A stretch of 64,000 nucleotides of DNA from Devosia chinhatensis. Its GTDB lineage: Bacteria > Pseudomonadota > Alphaproteobacteria > Rhizobiales > Devosiaceae. A program made the position numbers and the translations under genes. Each line of letters opens with the position of its first letter. Position 1 is the first letter of the stretch. Under the pieces are notes generated by a model. It ran no database searches, was not told the DNA's origin, and worked only from the letters and a program-made list of their open reading frames with translations. Of the stretch, positions 9,821 through 19,678 are shown one piece after another. The stretch spans positions 536,001 to 600,000 of the forward strand of contig NZ_JZEY01000061.1 of the NCBI RefSeq assembly GCF_000969445.1, written 5' to 3'.

Positions 9821-11872
9821 TCAGAATTCGTCCCAGTCCTGAGCCAGCGCAGCATTTCCCTGGCTCCGCAGCCGAGGCGCCGCGGCCCGCAATGCCTGCT
9901 GCTGGGCATGCACGGTCTCGGCATGGCCATAGGTGTCGTCGTCCACCGCAAAAATGTCGACGATCCGATCGAGCTGGGTGGCCTGAGCCTCGGTCTGCTC
10001 GATAGCGGCATTGGTTTCCTCGACCAGCGCTGCATTGTGCTGGGTCATCTCGTCCATGGTACGTACGGCGGCAGTCACCTCCTCGATCGAGGTGGCTTGT
10101 TCGCCGCTGTCGCGCGCGATGGCCTCGAGCGACTGGGTATTGTCACGGATGGCCTCGAGCATGCTCGCCAGCTTGCTGGCCGCATCACCGACGAGCTTGG
10201 TACCCGAAGTCACCTCGCCTGCCGATTGCTCGATCAGCACCTTGACCTCCGAGGAGGCCTGAGCGGCACTTTGAGCCAGGCGGCGCACTTCGACGGCGAC
10301 CACCGCAAAGCCCTTGCCTGCCTCGCCGGCCCGCGCCGCCTCGACCGAGGCATTAAGAGCCAGAAGGTTGGTCTGGAAGGCGATGTCGTCGATAAGCCCG
10401 ATGATATTGGAAATCTTGGACGACGATGCCGTGATCCGGTCCATGGCGTCATTGGCCGCATCCATGACCCTGCCGCTTTCCTCGGCGGTCTGGGTGACCC
10501 GCGCCGCGTTGGCGCTGGCATTACGGGCGCGTTCCGCATTCTTGAGCACGGTGGCCGCCAACTGTTCCATGGCCGCCGAGGTTTCCTCGATCGTCGCCGC
10601 CTGGCGTGTCGTGCGCTCTGAAAGATCGTTCGCCCCCGAAAGGATTTCGCCGGTCGCCGTCTTGAGCGAGCCCGAGGTATGCCGCAATTGCCGTACCACC
10701 TCGCTGAGCTTGTCCGCCACGGCATTGGTGTCCGCCTTGAGGCGGGCGAAGGCACCTTCATAGTCGCCTTCCATACGGCGCGTGAAGTCGGTGTCGGCCA
10801 TGGCGCCCAGAACCGAGCCGATCTCTGTCACACCGCGATTGAACGTGGCGACGAGATTGTTGATGCTGCCGGCCAGCGCATTGAGTTCGGGATCGGGGAA
10901 GCTGGCCTGGACCTGGCGGCTGAAGTCGCCCGCCAGCGCCGCATCGACGACGTCGCCAAAGGCGCTTTGCAGCTCGCTCATCATCTGGCGGCGTTTTTCC
11001 TCGTCGACGACGATACGCGCGGCTTCCGCCTCGGTCATCTGGCTGACGCGCAGGCCATTCTGTCGGAATACTTCCACGGCGCGGGCCATGGCGCCCACCT
11101 CGTTGCCCATGCCGGTATAGGGCACTTCAGTCTCGTAATTGCCTTCCGCAATGTGGTCCATGGCATTGGCAAGACGCGGAATGGGGCGGGTGATGAAGCG
11201 CGAGGCGATGAAGCCGACAAGGCCCAGCGCCAGCGTGACGATGCCGCCCACCATCAGAATGAGGCCGATGACGCTGGTCGCCGCCGCGTTCACATTGGCC
11301 ATTGGCGTACCGACGAAAATGGCGCCCAGGGCATCGCCATTGGTCTTCTTGATAGGCTGCAGCGCCGCGAGATAGACCGTGCCATCAACGTCCAGCGGGC
11401 CGAGATAGCTTTCGCCGGCAACAATCTGCGCGACCACGGCACTATCGGCGGGCAATGAATTGTTCACGGCGCGGTTGCCGTCCTCGAGCGTCAGGCTCGT
11501 GGTCTTGGCAACGAGGTCCCCCGTCTCGGGGGCAAGCACGTAGATCGCTGCATCCTGCTTGGTCACGCGCGTCACCGAGTCGATGACTTCGCTGTCATAG
11601 AAGGGCGGAATGGCCCAGCTCTGGAACGAGCCGATCGTGCCGTCCTCGGCCCAGGTCAGCACCGAACCCGATATGCGCCGCTCGAGCACCGTGGCCGCGA
11701 CACCCAGATTGGTCTGTTGCTGCAGGCTGCTCTCCTCGAGTGCCCGCGCATGAAGGTTGAGATAGATCGACATCGAGACGGCGGCGATGGAGCCGATTAT
11801 CGACGCAAGCACCAGAACCAGGATGGTCGTGGTCATGCGCACATTGCCCAAAAGGCGTGCGATGGACTTCAT
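9821..11872 (-). CDS. Transmembrane chemoreceptor with single-Cache-type sensor
   Basis: Methyl-accepting chemotaxis protein, 683 residues, built like its neighbour: TM1 near the N-terminus, a periplasmic domain of about 160 residues with Cache-like features (GAIFVGTPM before TM2), three HAMP-like units, and the signalling domain with [20 protein letters not shown]. The two proteins are probably paralogues from tandem duplication, since both have the [14 protein letters not shown] element and similar order, but their periplasmic parts have diverged and should bind different ligands. The tail is [12 protein letters not shown], with Asp where the other receptors have Ser. A GGGGGA ribosome binding site precedes the ATG, and the gene has its own terminator. 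Confidence 0.92.
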   Translation of the reverse strand: MKSIARLLGNVRMTTTILVLVLASIIGSIAAVSMSIYLNLHARALEESSLQQQTNLGVAATVLERRISGSVLTWAEDGTIGSFQSWAIPPFYDSEVIDSVTRVTKQDAAIYVLAPETGDLVAKTTSLTLEDGNRAVNNSLPADSAVVAQIVAGESYLGPLDVDGTVYLAALQPIKKTNGDALGAIFVGTPMANVNAAATSVIGLILMVGGIVTLALGLVGFIASRFITRPIPRLANAMDHIAEGNYETEVPYTGMGNEVGAMARAVEVFRQNGLRVSQMTEAEAARIVVDEEKRRQMMSELQSAFGDVVDAALAGDFSRQVQASFPDPELNALAGSINNLVATFNRGVTEIGSVLGAMADTDFTRRMEGDYEGAFARLKADTNAVADKLSEVVRQLRHTSGSLKTATGEILSGANDLSERTTRQAATIEETSAAMEQLAATVLKNAERARNASANAARVTQTAEESGRVMDAANDAMDRITASSSKISNIIGLIDDIAFQTNLLALNASVEAARAGEAGKGFAVVAVEVRRLAQSAAQASSEVKVLIEQSAGEVTSGTKLVGDAASKLASMLEAIRDNTQSLEAIARDSGEQATSIEEVTAAVRTMDEMTQHNAALVEETNAAIEQTEAQATQLDRIVDIFAVDDDTYGHAETVHAQQQALRAAAPRLRSQGNAALAQDWDEF

Positions 11873-12089
11873 ATCTGTTTTCCCCCAAGGCGGACACGCG
11901 TGATTGCCGGATGGGCTCCGCGTCGACCTGCCAAAAACGTTAAAAGAAGGGAGTTACTGAAAGTTATACGGACAGGTCCCGCAATCGTTTTCACCCCGTT
12001 TTTTGATCACGCCGACCGATGATTTGGACTCTTCCCTCCGCCATGCGGTCACAATTGCCGACCACGCCTGCGTTTCTTGTCTGCAACAG

Positions 12090-12110
12090 AAAGGGCGCTC
12101 GACCGCGCCC
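12090..12110 (-). terminator. Intrinsic terminator of the dCache receptor gene
   Basis: Minus-strand perfect stem GGGCGC / GCGCCC with a 6-base loop, followed by TTTCT, about 30 bases past the stop codon. Confidence 0.75.
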
Positions 12111-12136
12111 TCGTTCCACAAGCTGACTCGGCAAGC

Positions 12137-14647
12137 CTAGAACTCGCTCCAGTCGGCATCGACAGCCGTATTTCCCTTGCTGAGATAGGACTTGGCCACT
12201 CTGCTGAGCTTGGCCTGCAACCCGCGCGCGCCCTCGCCAATGCTCTTCGCCGGCTTGGGTTGCGCACTCGGCGAAATGCGGCTGGCCGTCTGGCGCTGCT
12301 CGAGAGCGAAGATGTCCACGATGCGATCGAGTTGGGTGGCCTGGGATTCTGTCTGTTCGATGGAGGCATTCATTTCCTCCACGAGGGCCGCATTGTGCTG
12401 GGTCATCTCGTCCATGGTGCGCACGGCCGTGTTCACTTCCTCGATGGAAGCCGCCTGCTCCCGGCTTTCGTGGGCAATGCCATTCATCAATTCGCTCGAG
12501 GCCCGCGCGGAATCGAGAATTTGCTCCAGCCGCGCTGCCGCGTCGGCCACCAGCCGCGAACCGCCCTTGACCTCGGTCGCGCTCTGCTCGATCAGCGCCT
12601 TTACGTCGCTGGAAGCCTGCGCCGCAGACTGCGCCAGTCGCCGCACTTCCACTGCCACCACGGCGAAGCCCTTGCCGGCCTCTCCCGCCCGTGCTGCCTC
12701 CACCGAAGCGTTGAGCGCCAGAAGATTGGTCTGGAAGGCAATATCGTCGATCAGACCGATTATATTGGAAATCTTGGCCGAGGATGCGGTGATCCGTTCC
12801 ATGGCCTGGTTGGCATTGGACATGACCTGCCCACCCTGCTCGGCCGTGGCGGTCACCCCGCTCGCCACCGTGCTGGCTTCACGCGCCCGCTCGGCATTGG
12901 CCAGCACGGTTGCCGCCAATTGCTCCATGGCAGCCGAGGTTTCCTCGATTGTCGCGGCCTGCTTGGTGGTGCGTTCCGAAAGATCGTTGGCGCCGGAGAG
13001 GATTTCGCCGGTCGCCGTCTTCAGCGTGCGCGAGGTCTCACGCAATTGGCCAACGATGTCGGTGAGCTTCTCGGCCACGGCATTGGTGTCGTTCTTGAGC
13101 CGCGCAAAGGCTCCGCTATAATCGCCCTGCATGCGTCTCGTGAGATCGGTCTGCGCCAGCGCCGACAGTACCGAACCGGTCTCCCCCAGGCCCCGATCAA
13201 CCGTTTCCACCAATTCGTTGACCGAGCTCGCAAGAGCATTGAGTTCGTCATCGGGGAATTCGGCATCGACCCGGCGCGAGAAGTCCCCGGCAATGGCGGC
13301 ATCGACGACTTGGCCGAAGGCGCGCTGCAATTCCTGCATCATCGCCGCGCGCTCTGCCTGATTGGCGATGATCCGGGCCGCCTCGGCCTCGGTCATCTCG
13401 TTGACCTTGAGCGCGTTCTCGCGGAACACGTCCACCGTGCGCGCCATGGCGCCGATCTCGTCGTGCCGGCGTCCACCCTGCACCGAAACCGATAGATCGC
13501 CATTGGCGAGCGCTTCCATGCTGTGCGTCAGGCGGGTAATCGGTCGGCTGATCGAGCGGGCGAACAGCATGCTGGCAATCGCGGCGAGCAGCAGCAGCCC
13601 GCCGCCCACAGCCAGGGTCATGTTGCGCATCTGCGCCACCGCGGCATAGGCCTCGGCCTCGGGCTGCACGGCAACCACCGCCCAGTCGACGGTCCCGACC
13701 TGGACGCCCTGCGCCCGGACCACCATGGGTGCGCCGCGATAATCCTGACTGATCCCTTCCCCACCGAGACCGGCAAAGGCATCGGCAATCACCGGGCTCG
13801 TCAGCGTCGTGGCGAGTACGTCGGCGGTCTCGGTGCGGGGTGACTCCGTGCGCAACAGGCCATCTTCGCCCACCACCACAACTTCCCCGCTGGCGCCCAG
13901 GCCCGACAGGCCGGCAATCAGGGTGCTCACCGCCTCGGGCGAGATCGAGAGCACCATGACGCCGATATTCTCGTCCTTGTCATAGACCGGCATAGCCATG
14001 AAGCTGTGCGCGCCACCGGCCGGTTCATAGACGGAAAAGTCCACGAAAGCCGCCTCGCCATCGGCCAGATCCTTGGCCGCAGCAAAGGCCTGGCCCAGGC
14101 CGGACGCATCATTGGCTACGCTGCTGGCGAAATCGGCATTCTTGGCGACCGAGTAGATCACGTCTCCCGCTGCGCTGATCATCAGCACGTCGGCATAATT
14201 GCGCTCCTGCATCAGCGTGCGGAAACCGGGATGGAAGCGCTTGTGGGGCGCGTCATACATCGCGCCCTTGATATTGCTGTCCACCGCCGCGCGGTCTTGG
14301 GGATTGGGGCTCTCGGTTACATAGGCGCTCTGCAGCAAGGGGGCGGCGCGTTCCGCCAGGCCCATGCGCAATTCGTCCAGCGCTCGCGTGAGATTGCGCA
14401 TGGCCGAAACCGTATCGGACCGCTGCACGAAGAGCCGCAAGTCCACTTCCGCACTCTTGTAATAGTCGCCCACCATCGCGGCAGCGGTATTGAGCGAAGC
14501 CTGCATGGATTGCTCCCGCTGCTCCTGCACGGTCCCCAGCCCGATCATGTAGCTGGAAATACCCACCCCCGCACTCACCAGCAGGGCGCAACCCACAAGA
14601 GCCAGCGGCAATTTCTGGGCGAGCTTCAGGCGTGGCACGATAGTCAT
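12137..14647 (-). CDS. Transmembrane chemoreceptor with large (double-Cache) sensor
   Basis: Methyl-accepting chemotaxis protein of about 836 residues. The periplasmic region (about residues 35-345) is twice the size of that in the neighbouring receptors and contains motifs of a double-Cache sensor ([17 protein letters not shown], then [13 protein letters not shown] and [12 protein letters not shown] elements), the class that commonly binds amino acids, amines or carboxylates. TM2 is followed by three HAMP-like units and a signalling domain with the conserved tip. The tail is [12 protein letters not shown]. The start is set at the ATG 7-8 bases after GGGGGA; an in-frame TTG six codons upstream overlaps that site and is less likely. 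The ligand is not predictable here. Confidence 0.92.
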   Translation of the reverse strand: MTIVPRLKLAQKLPLALVGCALLVSAGVGISSYMIGLGTVQEQREQSMQASLNTAAAMVGDYYKSAEVDLRLFVQRSDTVSAMRNLTRALDELRMGLAERAAPLLQSAYVTESPNPQDRAAVDSNIKGAMYDAPHKRFHPGFRTLMQERNYADVLMISAAGDVIYSVAKNADFASSVANDASGLGQAFAAAKDLADGEAAFVDFSVYEPAGGAHSFMAMPVYDKDENIGVMVLSISPEAVSTLIAGLSGLGASGEVVVVGEDGLLRTESPRTETADVLATTLTSPVIADAFAGLGGEGISQDYRGAPMVVRAQGVQVGTVDWAVVAVQPEAEAYAAVAQMRNMTLAVGGGLLLLAAIASMLFARSISRPITRLTHSMEALANGDLSVSVQGGRRHDEIGAMARTVDVFRENALKVNEMTEAEAARIIANQAERAAMMQELQRAFGQVVDAAIAGDFSRRVDAEFPDDELNALASSVNELVETVDRGLGETGSVLSALAQTDLTRRMQGDYSGAFARLKNDTNAVAEKLTDIVGQLRETSRTLKTATGEILSGANDLSERTTKQAATIEETSAAMEQLAATVLANAERAREASTVASGVTATAEQGGQVMSNANQAMERITASSAKISNIIGLIDDIAFQTNLLALNASVEAARAGEAGKGFAVVAVEVRRLAQSAAQASSDVKALIEQSATEVKGGSRLVADAAARLEQILDSARASSELMNGIAHESREQAASIEEVNTAVRTMDEMTQHNAALVEEMNASIEQTESQATQLDRIVDIFALEQRQTASRISPSAQPKPAKSIGEGARGLQAKLSRVAKSYLSKGNTAVDADWSEF

Positions 14648-14803
14648 TGAGATTTCCCCCGGCAACGATCTTTCCGCCCTGTCGCAAAACGGGCTGGAAT
14701 TCCTCCGATCGATTGGGTGAAAACGATATAGGCTCGAGATTAATCACTCCTTACGGGCAAATCCTCATTGCCCACTTTTGCGGCAATTGCCGCTTTGAAA
14801 TGC

Positions 14804-14830
14804 AAAACGCCCCTGCCTTTCGGCAGGAGC
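14804..14830 (-). terminator. Intrinsic terminator after cheY2
   Basis: Minus-strand stem of 9 pairs (GCTCCTGCC / GGCAGGGGC) closed by a GAAA tetraloop and followed by TTTT, about 30 bases after the cheY2 stop. It also ends the cheD-to-cheY2 gene run. Confidence 0.85.
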
Positions 14831-14859
14831 GCTCGACAATGTCCTGGTGCTGCAGCCGC

Positions 14860-15249
14860 TCAGGTAAGAGCGCCGATGACCGCCTCGATGCGCTTTTTCA
14901 TGGTCATCGCATCAAAGGGCTTGATGATATAATTGTTCACCCCGAACGAGATGGCTTCCTTGACCTGTTCCTTATCCGAGCGGCCCGTCGCCATGATAAA
15001 GGGCATGGCCTGCGTGCGGGGATGCTTGCGGATCACCTTGAGCAGGGTCAGCCCGTCGATATCGTCCATGTTCCAATCGGAAATGATGAGGTCGACATTG
15101 GATTTCTCGAGCTTGCCCAAGGCATCGCGGCCGGACTTGGCTTCAATGATCTCCTTGAACCCGAGCTGGGTCAGAATGTATTTGGCGATGCCGCGCATCG
15201 ACTGCTGATCGTCAACGATTAGGACGCTGACAGCGCTGGCTTTTGGCAT
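14860..15249 (-). CDS. cheY2: Chemotaxis response regulator CheY (second copy)
   Basis: Single-domain response regulator, 129 residues. The acidic pocket (IVDDQ, Asp13/14), phospho-acceptor Asp58 (SDWNMDDIDG), switch Thr (ATGRS) and Lys (IIKPFD) are all present. The WNM after the acceptor Asp and the GVNNYIIKPF ending are typical of motor-binding CheY. Its position downstream of cheR-cheB matches CheY2, the motor-acting regulator in Sinorhizobium; the motor role is inferred from this synteny. The ribosome binding site AGAGGTAAG precedes the ATG. A 110-base gap separates it from cheB, so it may also have its own promoter. Confidence 0.93.
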   Translation of the reverse strand: MPKASAVSVLIVDDQQSMRGIAKYILTQLGFKEIIEAKSGRDALGKLEKSNVDLIISDWNMDDIDGLTLLKVIRKHPRTQAMPFIMATGRSDKEQVKEAISFGVNNYIIKPFDAMTMKKRIEAVIGALT

Positions 15250-15359
15250 GGTTGTTCTTACCTCTACGCGCCTGCGGCCTTCGGGCCGCCTGATCTTGAA
15301 CTCTAGGGGGCAAGCGTTACAAATCTATCAATCGCAATCGGCACTTTGCGCCAGTCCGG

Positions 15360-16412
15360 TTAGGCCGCTGACTTCAGCTTCACCAACGCATTGGCGAGTT
15401 TGCCGGCGATCTGCTCGAGCGGAGCCTGTTCGACGACGGCACCTTCCTCGAAGGCAACCCGCGGCATGCCATAGACGAGGGCAGAGGCCTGGCTTTGCCC
15501 GATTGTATAGGCGCCCGCCTCGCGCATCAGCTTGAGGCCTCGGGCACCGTCGCGTCCCATGCCGGTAAGGATCGCGCCGACCGCCATCGGGCCTACCGCG
15601 CGCGCTACCGACTCGAACAGCACGTCCACGCTTGGCCGGTGCCCGCTTTCAAGCCCCTCCTGCCCCAGCCGGCACTTGAGCTGCCCGGAGCTGCGTTCAA
15701 TCCGCAGGTGATAGTCTCCCCGCGCCACATAGGCGTGTCCGGCCTCAAGCGGCATGCGGTCCTGCGCTTCAACGACCTTGAGCGCGCACAATTCGTCCAG
15801 ACGGGCGGCAAAGCGGCCCGTAAAGCCAGCCGGCATGTGCTGGGCGATGACCACGGGCGGGCTATCCGATGGCAATTGCGACAGCACCGCGCGGATCGCC
15901 TCCACACCACCAGTCGATGCGCCCAGGGCGATCAGGGCCCCCTCGGGGGCCGCGGCCGTCCGCACCTGCACACGGGGTGCTTCGGCCCGGCCTGCCGAGC
16001 GGCCACGCACATCCGACTTGGCAGCGGCGCGGATTTTTTCTCTCAGGCCTATCCCGAACGTGTCCAGTCCGCCGGCAAATTCAGCACTCGGCTTGGCCAC
16101 AAAATCCACCGCGCCCAATTCCAGGGCCAACAGCGTTTCGCTGGCGCCCTTCTTGGTCAGCGTCGATACCATGACCACCGGTGTCGGGCGAAGCCGCATC
16201 AGCTTTTCGAGAAAGGCCAGCCCGTTCATGTTGGGCATTTCGATATCGAGCGTCACCACGTCGGGATCAAGCGTCTTGATCTTTTCGCGCGCATCGATCG
16301 GATCGACGGCGGTGCCGACGACCTGGATGTCGCCATCCCGCGTCAGCATGCGGCCAAGGACTTCCCGGATCAGCGCCGAGTCGTCGACGACCAGAACCTT
16401 GATGCTCATCAT
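15360..16412 (-). CDS. cheB: Chemoreceptor glutamate methylesterase CheB
   Basis: Removes methyl groups from receptor glutamates (and deamidates glutamines) during adaptation. It has 350 residues: receiver domain (about 1-125, acceptor Asp56 in TLDIEMP), a linker, then the methylesterase domain (about 160-345). The catalytic Ser lies in ALGASTGGVEA, the His in IAQHMPAGF and the Asp in LTGMGRDGA, so it should be active and controlled by CheA. The start overlaps the stop of cheR by ATGA, implying coupled translation of the opposing adaptation enzymes. Confidence 0.96.
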   Translation of the reverse strand: MMSIKVLVVDDSALIREVLGRMLTRDGDIQVVGTAVDPIDAREKIKTLDPDVVTLDIEMPNMNGLAFLEKLMRLRPTPVVMVSTLTKKGASETLLALELGAVDFVAKPSAEFAGGLDTFGIGLREKIRAAAKSDVRGRSAGRAEAPRVQVRTAAAPEGALIALGASTGGVEAIRAVLSQLPSDSPPVVIAQHMPAGFTGRFAARLDELCALKVVEAQDRMPLEAGHAYVARGDYHLRIERSSGQLKCRLGQEGLESGHRPSVDVLFESVARAVGPMAVGAILTGMGRDGARGLKLMREAGAYTIGQSQASALVYGMPRVAFEEGAVVEQAPLEQIAGKLANALVKLKSAA

Positions 16413-17251
16413 GCAGCTCTTTTGTTCAGTTTGTCGCGGCTTTGATAGATGGTCTTGCCCACCAGGCGGAACCCGTCTCCGCCCGAGCCGAGATTTTCAG
16501 AATGGCCGATATAGAGAAAGGCTTCGGGTGCCAGCATCTTGGAAAAGCGGCCGAAGACTTCGCCCTGTGTGGGCTTATCGAAATAAATCGCCACATTACG
16601 GCAGAAAATGGCGTCAAACGGCCCCTTCATCGGCCACGCCCCGATCAGGTTGAGTGGCTTGAAGGAAACCAGTTCGCGCGCAGCGGCAGGAATGCGGATC
16701 GAGCCATCGGCGCTCTTTTCAAAGAGCCGAGCCCGCTCCGGACTGAGCCCGGACAATTCGCTCTCCGGATAGACGCCAAGGGCTGCCTTGGCGATCACTG
16801 CCGTGTCGATGTCGGTGGCCAGGATCTTGAAGTCCCAGCGCTTGAGATCGGGAAAGGCCGAGAGCAGGTCGAGCCCGATCGTATAGGGCTCCTGGCCCGT
16901 GGAGCAGCCGGCAGACCAGATGCGCAGCCGCGTTCCCCGCGGTCGTTCGGAGATCAGCTTGCCGACATAGGAGCGCAGATGTTCGAAATGATGGTCTTCG
17001 CGATAAAAGCGCGTGAGGTTGGTGGTCAGGGCGTTGACAAAGTCTTGTCCGTCATCGGCCGAGCCGCTGCGCTCGAGATAGTCGATATAGGCATCGAAGC
17101 TGACAAGACCCAGTGCCCGCACGATTTTCGAAAGCCGTGAAACCACAAGCGTTCGCTTGGCATCGGAAAGCGCGATGCCTGCGACCTTGTAGACCCTCGC
17201 CTTGATCCGCGCGAACTCCCGTTCGCTGAGGGAGAGTTCTCCCTGTTCCAT
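16409..17251 (-). CDS. cheR: Chemoreceptor methyltransferase CheR
   Basis: S-adenosylmethionine-dependent methyltransferase that adds methyl groups to receptor glutamates. It has 280 residues, the usual CheR size. An N-terminal all-helical domain (about 1-80) contains the conserved LTTNLTRFYRE element. The SAM-binding core follows, with RIWSAGCSTGQEPYTIG, then ILATDID and DAIFCRNVAIYFDK. The receptors encoded nearby carry the C-terminal DWxEF tether, the usual docking peptide for CheR. It overlaps cheB by 4 bases and lies 32 bases after the receptor-like gene, so it is in the same transcription unit. Confidence 0.96.
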   Translation of the reverse strand: MEQGELSLSEREFARIKARVYKVAGIALSDAKRTLVVSRLSKIVRALGLVSFDAYIDYLERSGSADDGQDFVNALTTNLTRFYREDHHFEHLRSYVGKLISERPRGTRLRIWSAGCSTGQEPYTIGLDLLSAFPDLKRWDFKILATDIDTAVIAKAALGVYPESELSGLSPERARLFEKSADGSIRIPAAARELVSFKPLNLIGAWPMKGPFDAIFCRNVAIYFDKPTQGEVFGRFSKMLAPEAFLYIGHSENLGSGGDGFRLVGKTIYQSRDKLNKRAA

Positions 17252-17283
17252 GACACGACCCCTTGTGCGCCGGTCTGTTCCGG

Positions 17284-18834
17284 CTAGCTGGCGGCGCGCT
17301 GGAGGATAGTCGTCCGACTGTCCGTGTTGGCCGCGCCCTTGGACAACAAAGGCACATGCATTGATGCGCCCTTTGCTTGCTCTGCTTGCCCGATAGTGCC
17401 GCCATCATTGCTTATATTGCGTAAATTCTCCTTGAGCACCGCAGCGATTTTTTGCAGTTCCGCCACTTCGTCCAGCCCGCTTCGGGCCTGTATCCGCCCC
17501 TTGTCCGCCAGCGCGCGGATATCCTTGGCCGAGCGGTTGGTAAGCTGGGCCAATTGGCGCACCTCGTCGGCGACCACGGCAAAGCCTGCCCCCTTTTCCC
17601 CGGCGCGCGCCGCTTCGACGGCCGCGTTCAGCGCCAGAAGGTTCGTGCGGAAGGACACGTCTTCGATGCCCGCCGTCATCGTGTCGATATCATGGGCCAG
17701 CCGGTCGATCTCGGCCACCAGCGCATGGGTTCGCCCTGCCGTGGCATCGAGATTGGCGGCAAGGGTTTCGGCGGCCTTGCCTTGTTTGGCCAGGCCTTCG
17801 ACTTGGGCTTGCAGGGAAGCCCGACGCTCGCCTTCCAGCCCCAATGCGCGCTTGTGCTCATCTTCCGTCGCTTCGAGCCGTGCCGCACGCAACTCGAATT
17901 CGGCGAGAAGGGATTTGACGCTGTCGAGCTTGACCTCGAGAGCGCGCCGCCGCTCTTGCTCGGTCCCATTCTGGTCGATCAGTTCGCCCAGCATGCCCAG
18001 AACCTGGTCGGCTTCATCGGCCAGCGGCAGGTCTGGATCGGTAATCGTCTCGACCTGGCCGGACAGCAGGGAGCGGAACTGGACGAGGCCGGCATCGAGA
18101 CGTTCCAGGCTTGCATTGATCAGCGCGAGCGCTGCCGTGTTGTGGCTATTGGGCGTGTCGAAACGAAAGCTGGTCTGCCCGGTGCCGATGGCACCAGCCA
18201 AGGCGTCGAGCTCGTCGTCTTCGAGATAATGCCCTGCGGGCCGCATCTCGATCAGATACCGCTCCGAGGGCAGATTGCGCCTGTTGATGATGAGGCGTTT
18301 TCCCCCCAGAAGGACCAGGCCCTCTTGGGGAGCGCCCCCTGCAGCCAGAAAGCCCTTGCCCATGAGCAGATCAAGGCTTCGTCCCTCGTGCACGCCCGGC
18401 GCCAGCCGCTCGACGCCCTGGCTGAGTGCAATCATGGTGCCATCCCTGTCGACCACCACGGCCAGGCCATCCAGCGCACCGATGGCCGCCCGGAAATGGT
18501 GCGCGCGTTCGAGCCGCATACCCATGCGCAGAACCAACGCGTCGAGCGTCAGCTCGTCCTCGAGGCCGTCCCCAAGGCCGGCCGCCTGCGCCATGGCACT
18601 GAGCTTGCGTCGATCTGCCCGGTCGAGAAGGTAGCCACCCAATAGGCTTGCCGTGACGGCAAGCCCGCCAAGGCTGCCCAAAGCCGTGAACCATGCCGGT
18701 CCTGGCCCCAGCGCCACCAGCAGGCCGATCGCTATGCTGCCGGATACCAGCCAAAGCCCGGCCGCCGCCAGCATCAGCCTGAGGCTGCGGCCGTGGCGGC
18801 GCGAATCGGGTCGTGTCAAGGAGCGGTCAGGCAT
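17284..18834 (-). CDS. Receptor-like signalling protein of the che cluster, lacking periplasmic domain and tether
   Basis: Protein of 516 residues with a chemoreceptor signalling domain at its C-terminal end (core [20 protein letters not shown]). Two close hydrophobic segments (about 18-40 and 45-68) form a membrane hairpin with almost no periplasmic part. A PAS-like domain (about 105-200, starting [19 protein letters not shown]) and a long coiled coil (about 250-370) follow. It should therefore sense something at the inner membrane or in the cytoplasm. It ends in LQRAAS, without the DWxEF tail of the other receptors, and the signalling domain is short. It sits within the cheD-cheR-cheB run, where Sinorhizobium-type operons carry an internal receptor elsewhere. 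Ligand and methylation status are unknown. Confidence 0.85.
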   Translation of the reverse strand: MPDRSLTRPDSRRHGRSLRLMLAAAGLWLVSGSIAIGLLVALGPGPAWFTALGSLGGLAVTASLLGGYLLDRADRRKLSAMAQAAGLGDGLEDELTLDALVLRMGMRLERAHHFRAAIGALDGLAVVVDRDGTMIALSQGVERLAPGVHEGRSLDLLMGKGFLAAGGAPQEGLVLLGGKRLIINRRNLPSERYLIEMRPAGHYLEDDELDALAGAIGTGQTSFRFDTPNSHNTAALALINASLERLDAGLVQFRSLLSGQVETITDPDLPLADEADQVLGMLGELIDQNGTEQERRRALEVKLDSVKSLLAEFELRAARLEATEDEHKRALGLEGERRASLQAQVEGLAKQGKAAETLAANLDATAGRTHALVAEIDRLAHDIDTMTAGIEDVSFRTNLLALNAAVEAARAGEKGAGFAVVADEVRQLAQLTNRSAKDIRALADKGRIQARSGLDEVAELQKIAAVLKENLRNISNDGGTIGQAEQAKGASMHVPLLSKGAANTDSRTTILQRAAS

Positions 18835-18922
18835 GTAAAAGTCTTAGCCAGGCAATGGTTAACCAAGTCTAAGCCAGTCAAATCTTCGGTAAGATTTGCG
18901 TAAGCGTCGGCCCGATATTGGC

Positions 18923-19513
18923 CTAGAACAATTCGATGTCGTCCGCCGGCACCGGCACCACAACCCGGCGCTTGGCAAGCGCCATTTCTTCCCGCGCCAC
19001 GTTTGCACCCATGTCGCTGTCGAGCCGCTTGACGAAGGCCCGACCCGAATGCGGCTTGAACAGGACCCGGCGCGCATAATTGCCGCCGAGGTCTTCGCTC
19101 ATGGCGCTGTAGCCTTCATCGGCCAGGAATTGACGGACAAACTCGATATTCTTGGCGCCGACATCGTCCAGTGCCGAATTGATCTTGCCACCGCCAAAGA
19201 TCTTGATCTCGAGATTGGATTTGCGGCCCGTGCCTTGGCTCAGCACCTTGTTGATGAGCTGTTCCATGGCAAAGGCGCCGTAGCGCGCGGAAGCCCCGTA
19301 CCTGTCCTTGGCCGAACCGGACTGTTCGGCAAGCAGAAAATGGTTCATCCCACCCACATTGGCCACGCGGTCGCGCACGCAGGCCGAAACACAGGAGCCC
19401 AGTACGGTTGAAAAGGTCACATCGGGCTGACTGGACACATGACAATCGCCCTGGTGAACCGTCGTCACCACCCCGCGGTCGAATTCAGGGGGCAAGGAAG
19501 TGCTGCTGGTCAT
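18923..19513 (-). CDS. cheD: Chemoreceptor glutamine deamidase CheD
   Basis: Deamidates specific receptor glutamines to glutamate, priming them for methylation. It has 196 residues after start correction. The catalytic Cys (TVLGSCVSACVRD, Cys41) and His (GGMNHFLL, His58) are present, as are the family motifs KIFGGG and NIEFV. The start is fixed by AGAGGTAAG about 9 bases before ATG; the frame stays open upstream but lacks a site. The C-terminus, PADDIELF, is an acidic tail ending in Phe that resembles the end of the divergently encoded CheT (GDAELF). It lies about 90 bases upstream of the receptor-like gene in the same direction. Confidence 0.94.
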   Translation of the reverse strand: MTSSTSLPPEFDRGVVTTVHQGDCHVSSQPDVTFSTVLGSCVSACVRDRVANVGGMNHFLLAEQSGSAKDRYGASARYGAFAMEQLINKVLSQGTGRKSNLEIKIFGGGKINSALDDVGAKNIEFVRQFLADEGYSAMSEDLGGNYARRVLFKPHSGRAFVKRLDSDMGANVAREEMALAKRRVVVPVPADDIELF

Positions 19514-19565
19514 CTGTCGCTTCTTACCTCTGCGAGCGAATTGTTCCGATCGTAGCGGAAAACTC

Positions 19566-19582
19566 GTTAGCCAATTGCTAAC
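19566..19582. promoter_or_regulatory. Inverted repeat / CtrA-like box between cheD and cheT
   Basis: GTTAGC-CAATT-GCTAAC is a perfect 6-base inverted repeat in the 165-base divergent spacer, about 53 bases upstream of cheD. Read as TTAG-N7-CTAA it is also two mismatches from the CtrA pattern TTAA-N7-TTAA. A shared operator for cheD and cheT is plausible. Confidence 0.45.
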
Positions 19583-19678
19583 CACAAAGCGGAAGCGCGC
19601 TGGCGGATGGCACCTTGGCAAGAAGAGATTCAGAAATGGGGGCATAGGGTGGCCGCACAAGGCTGGGGTAGGTATTCG

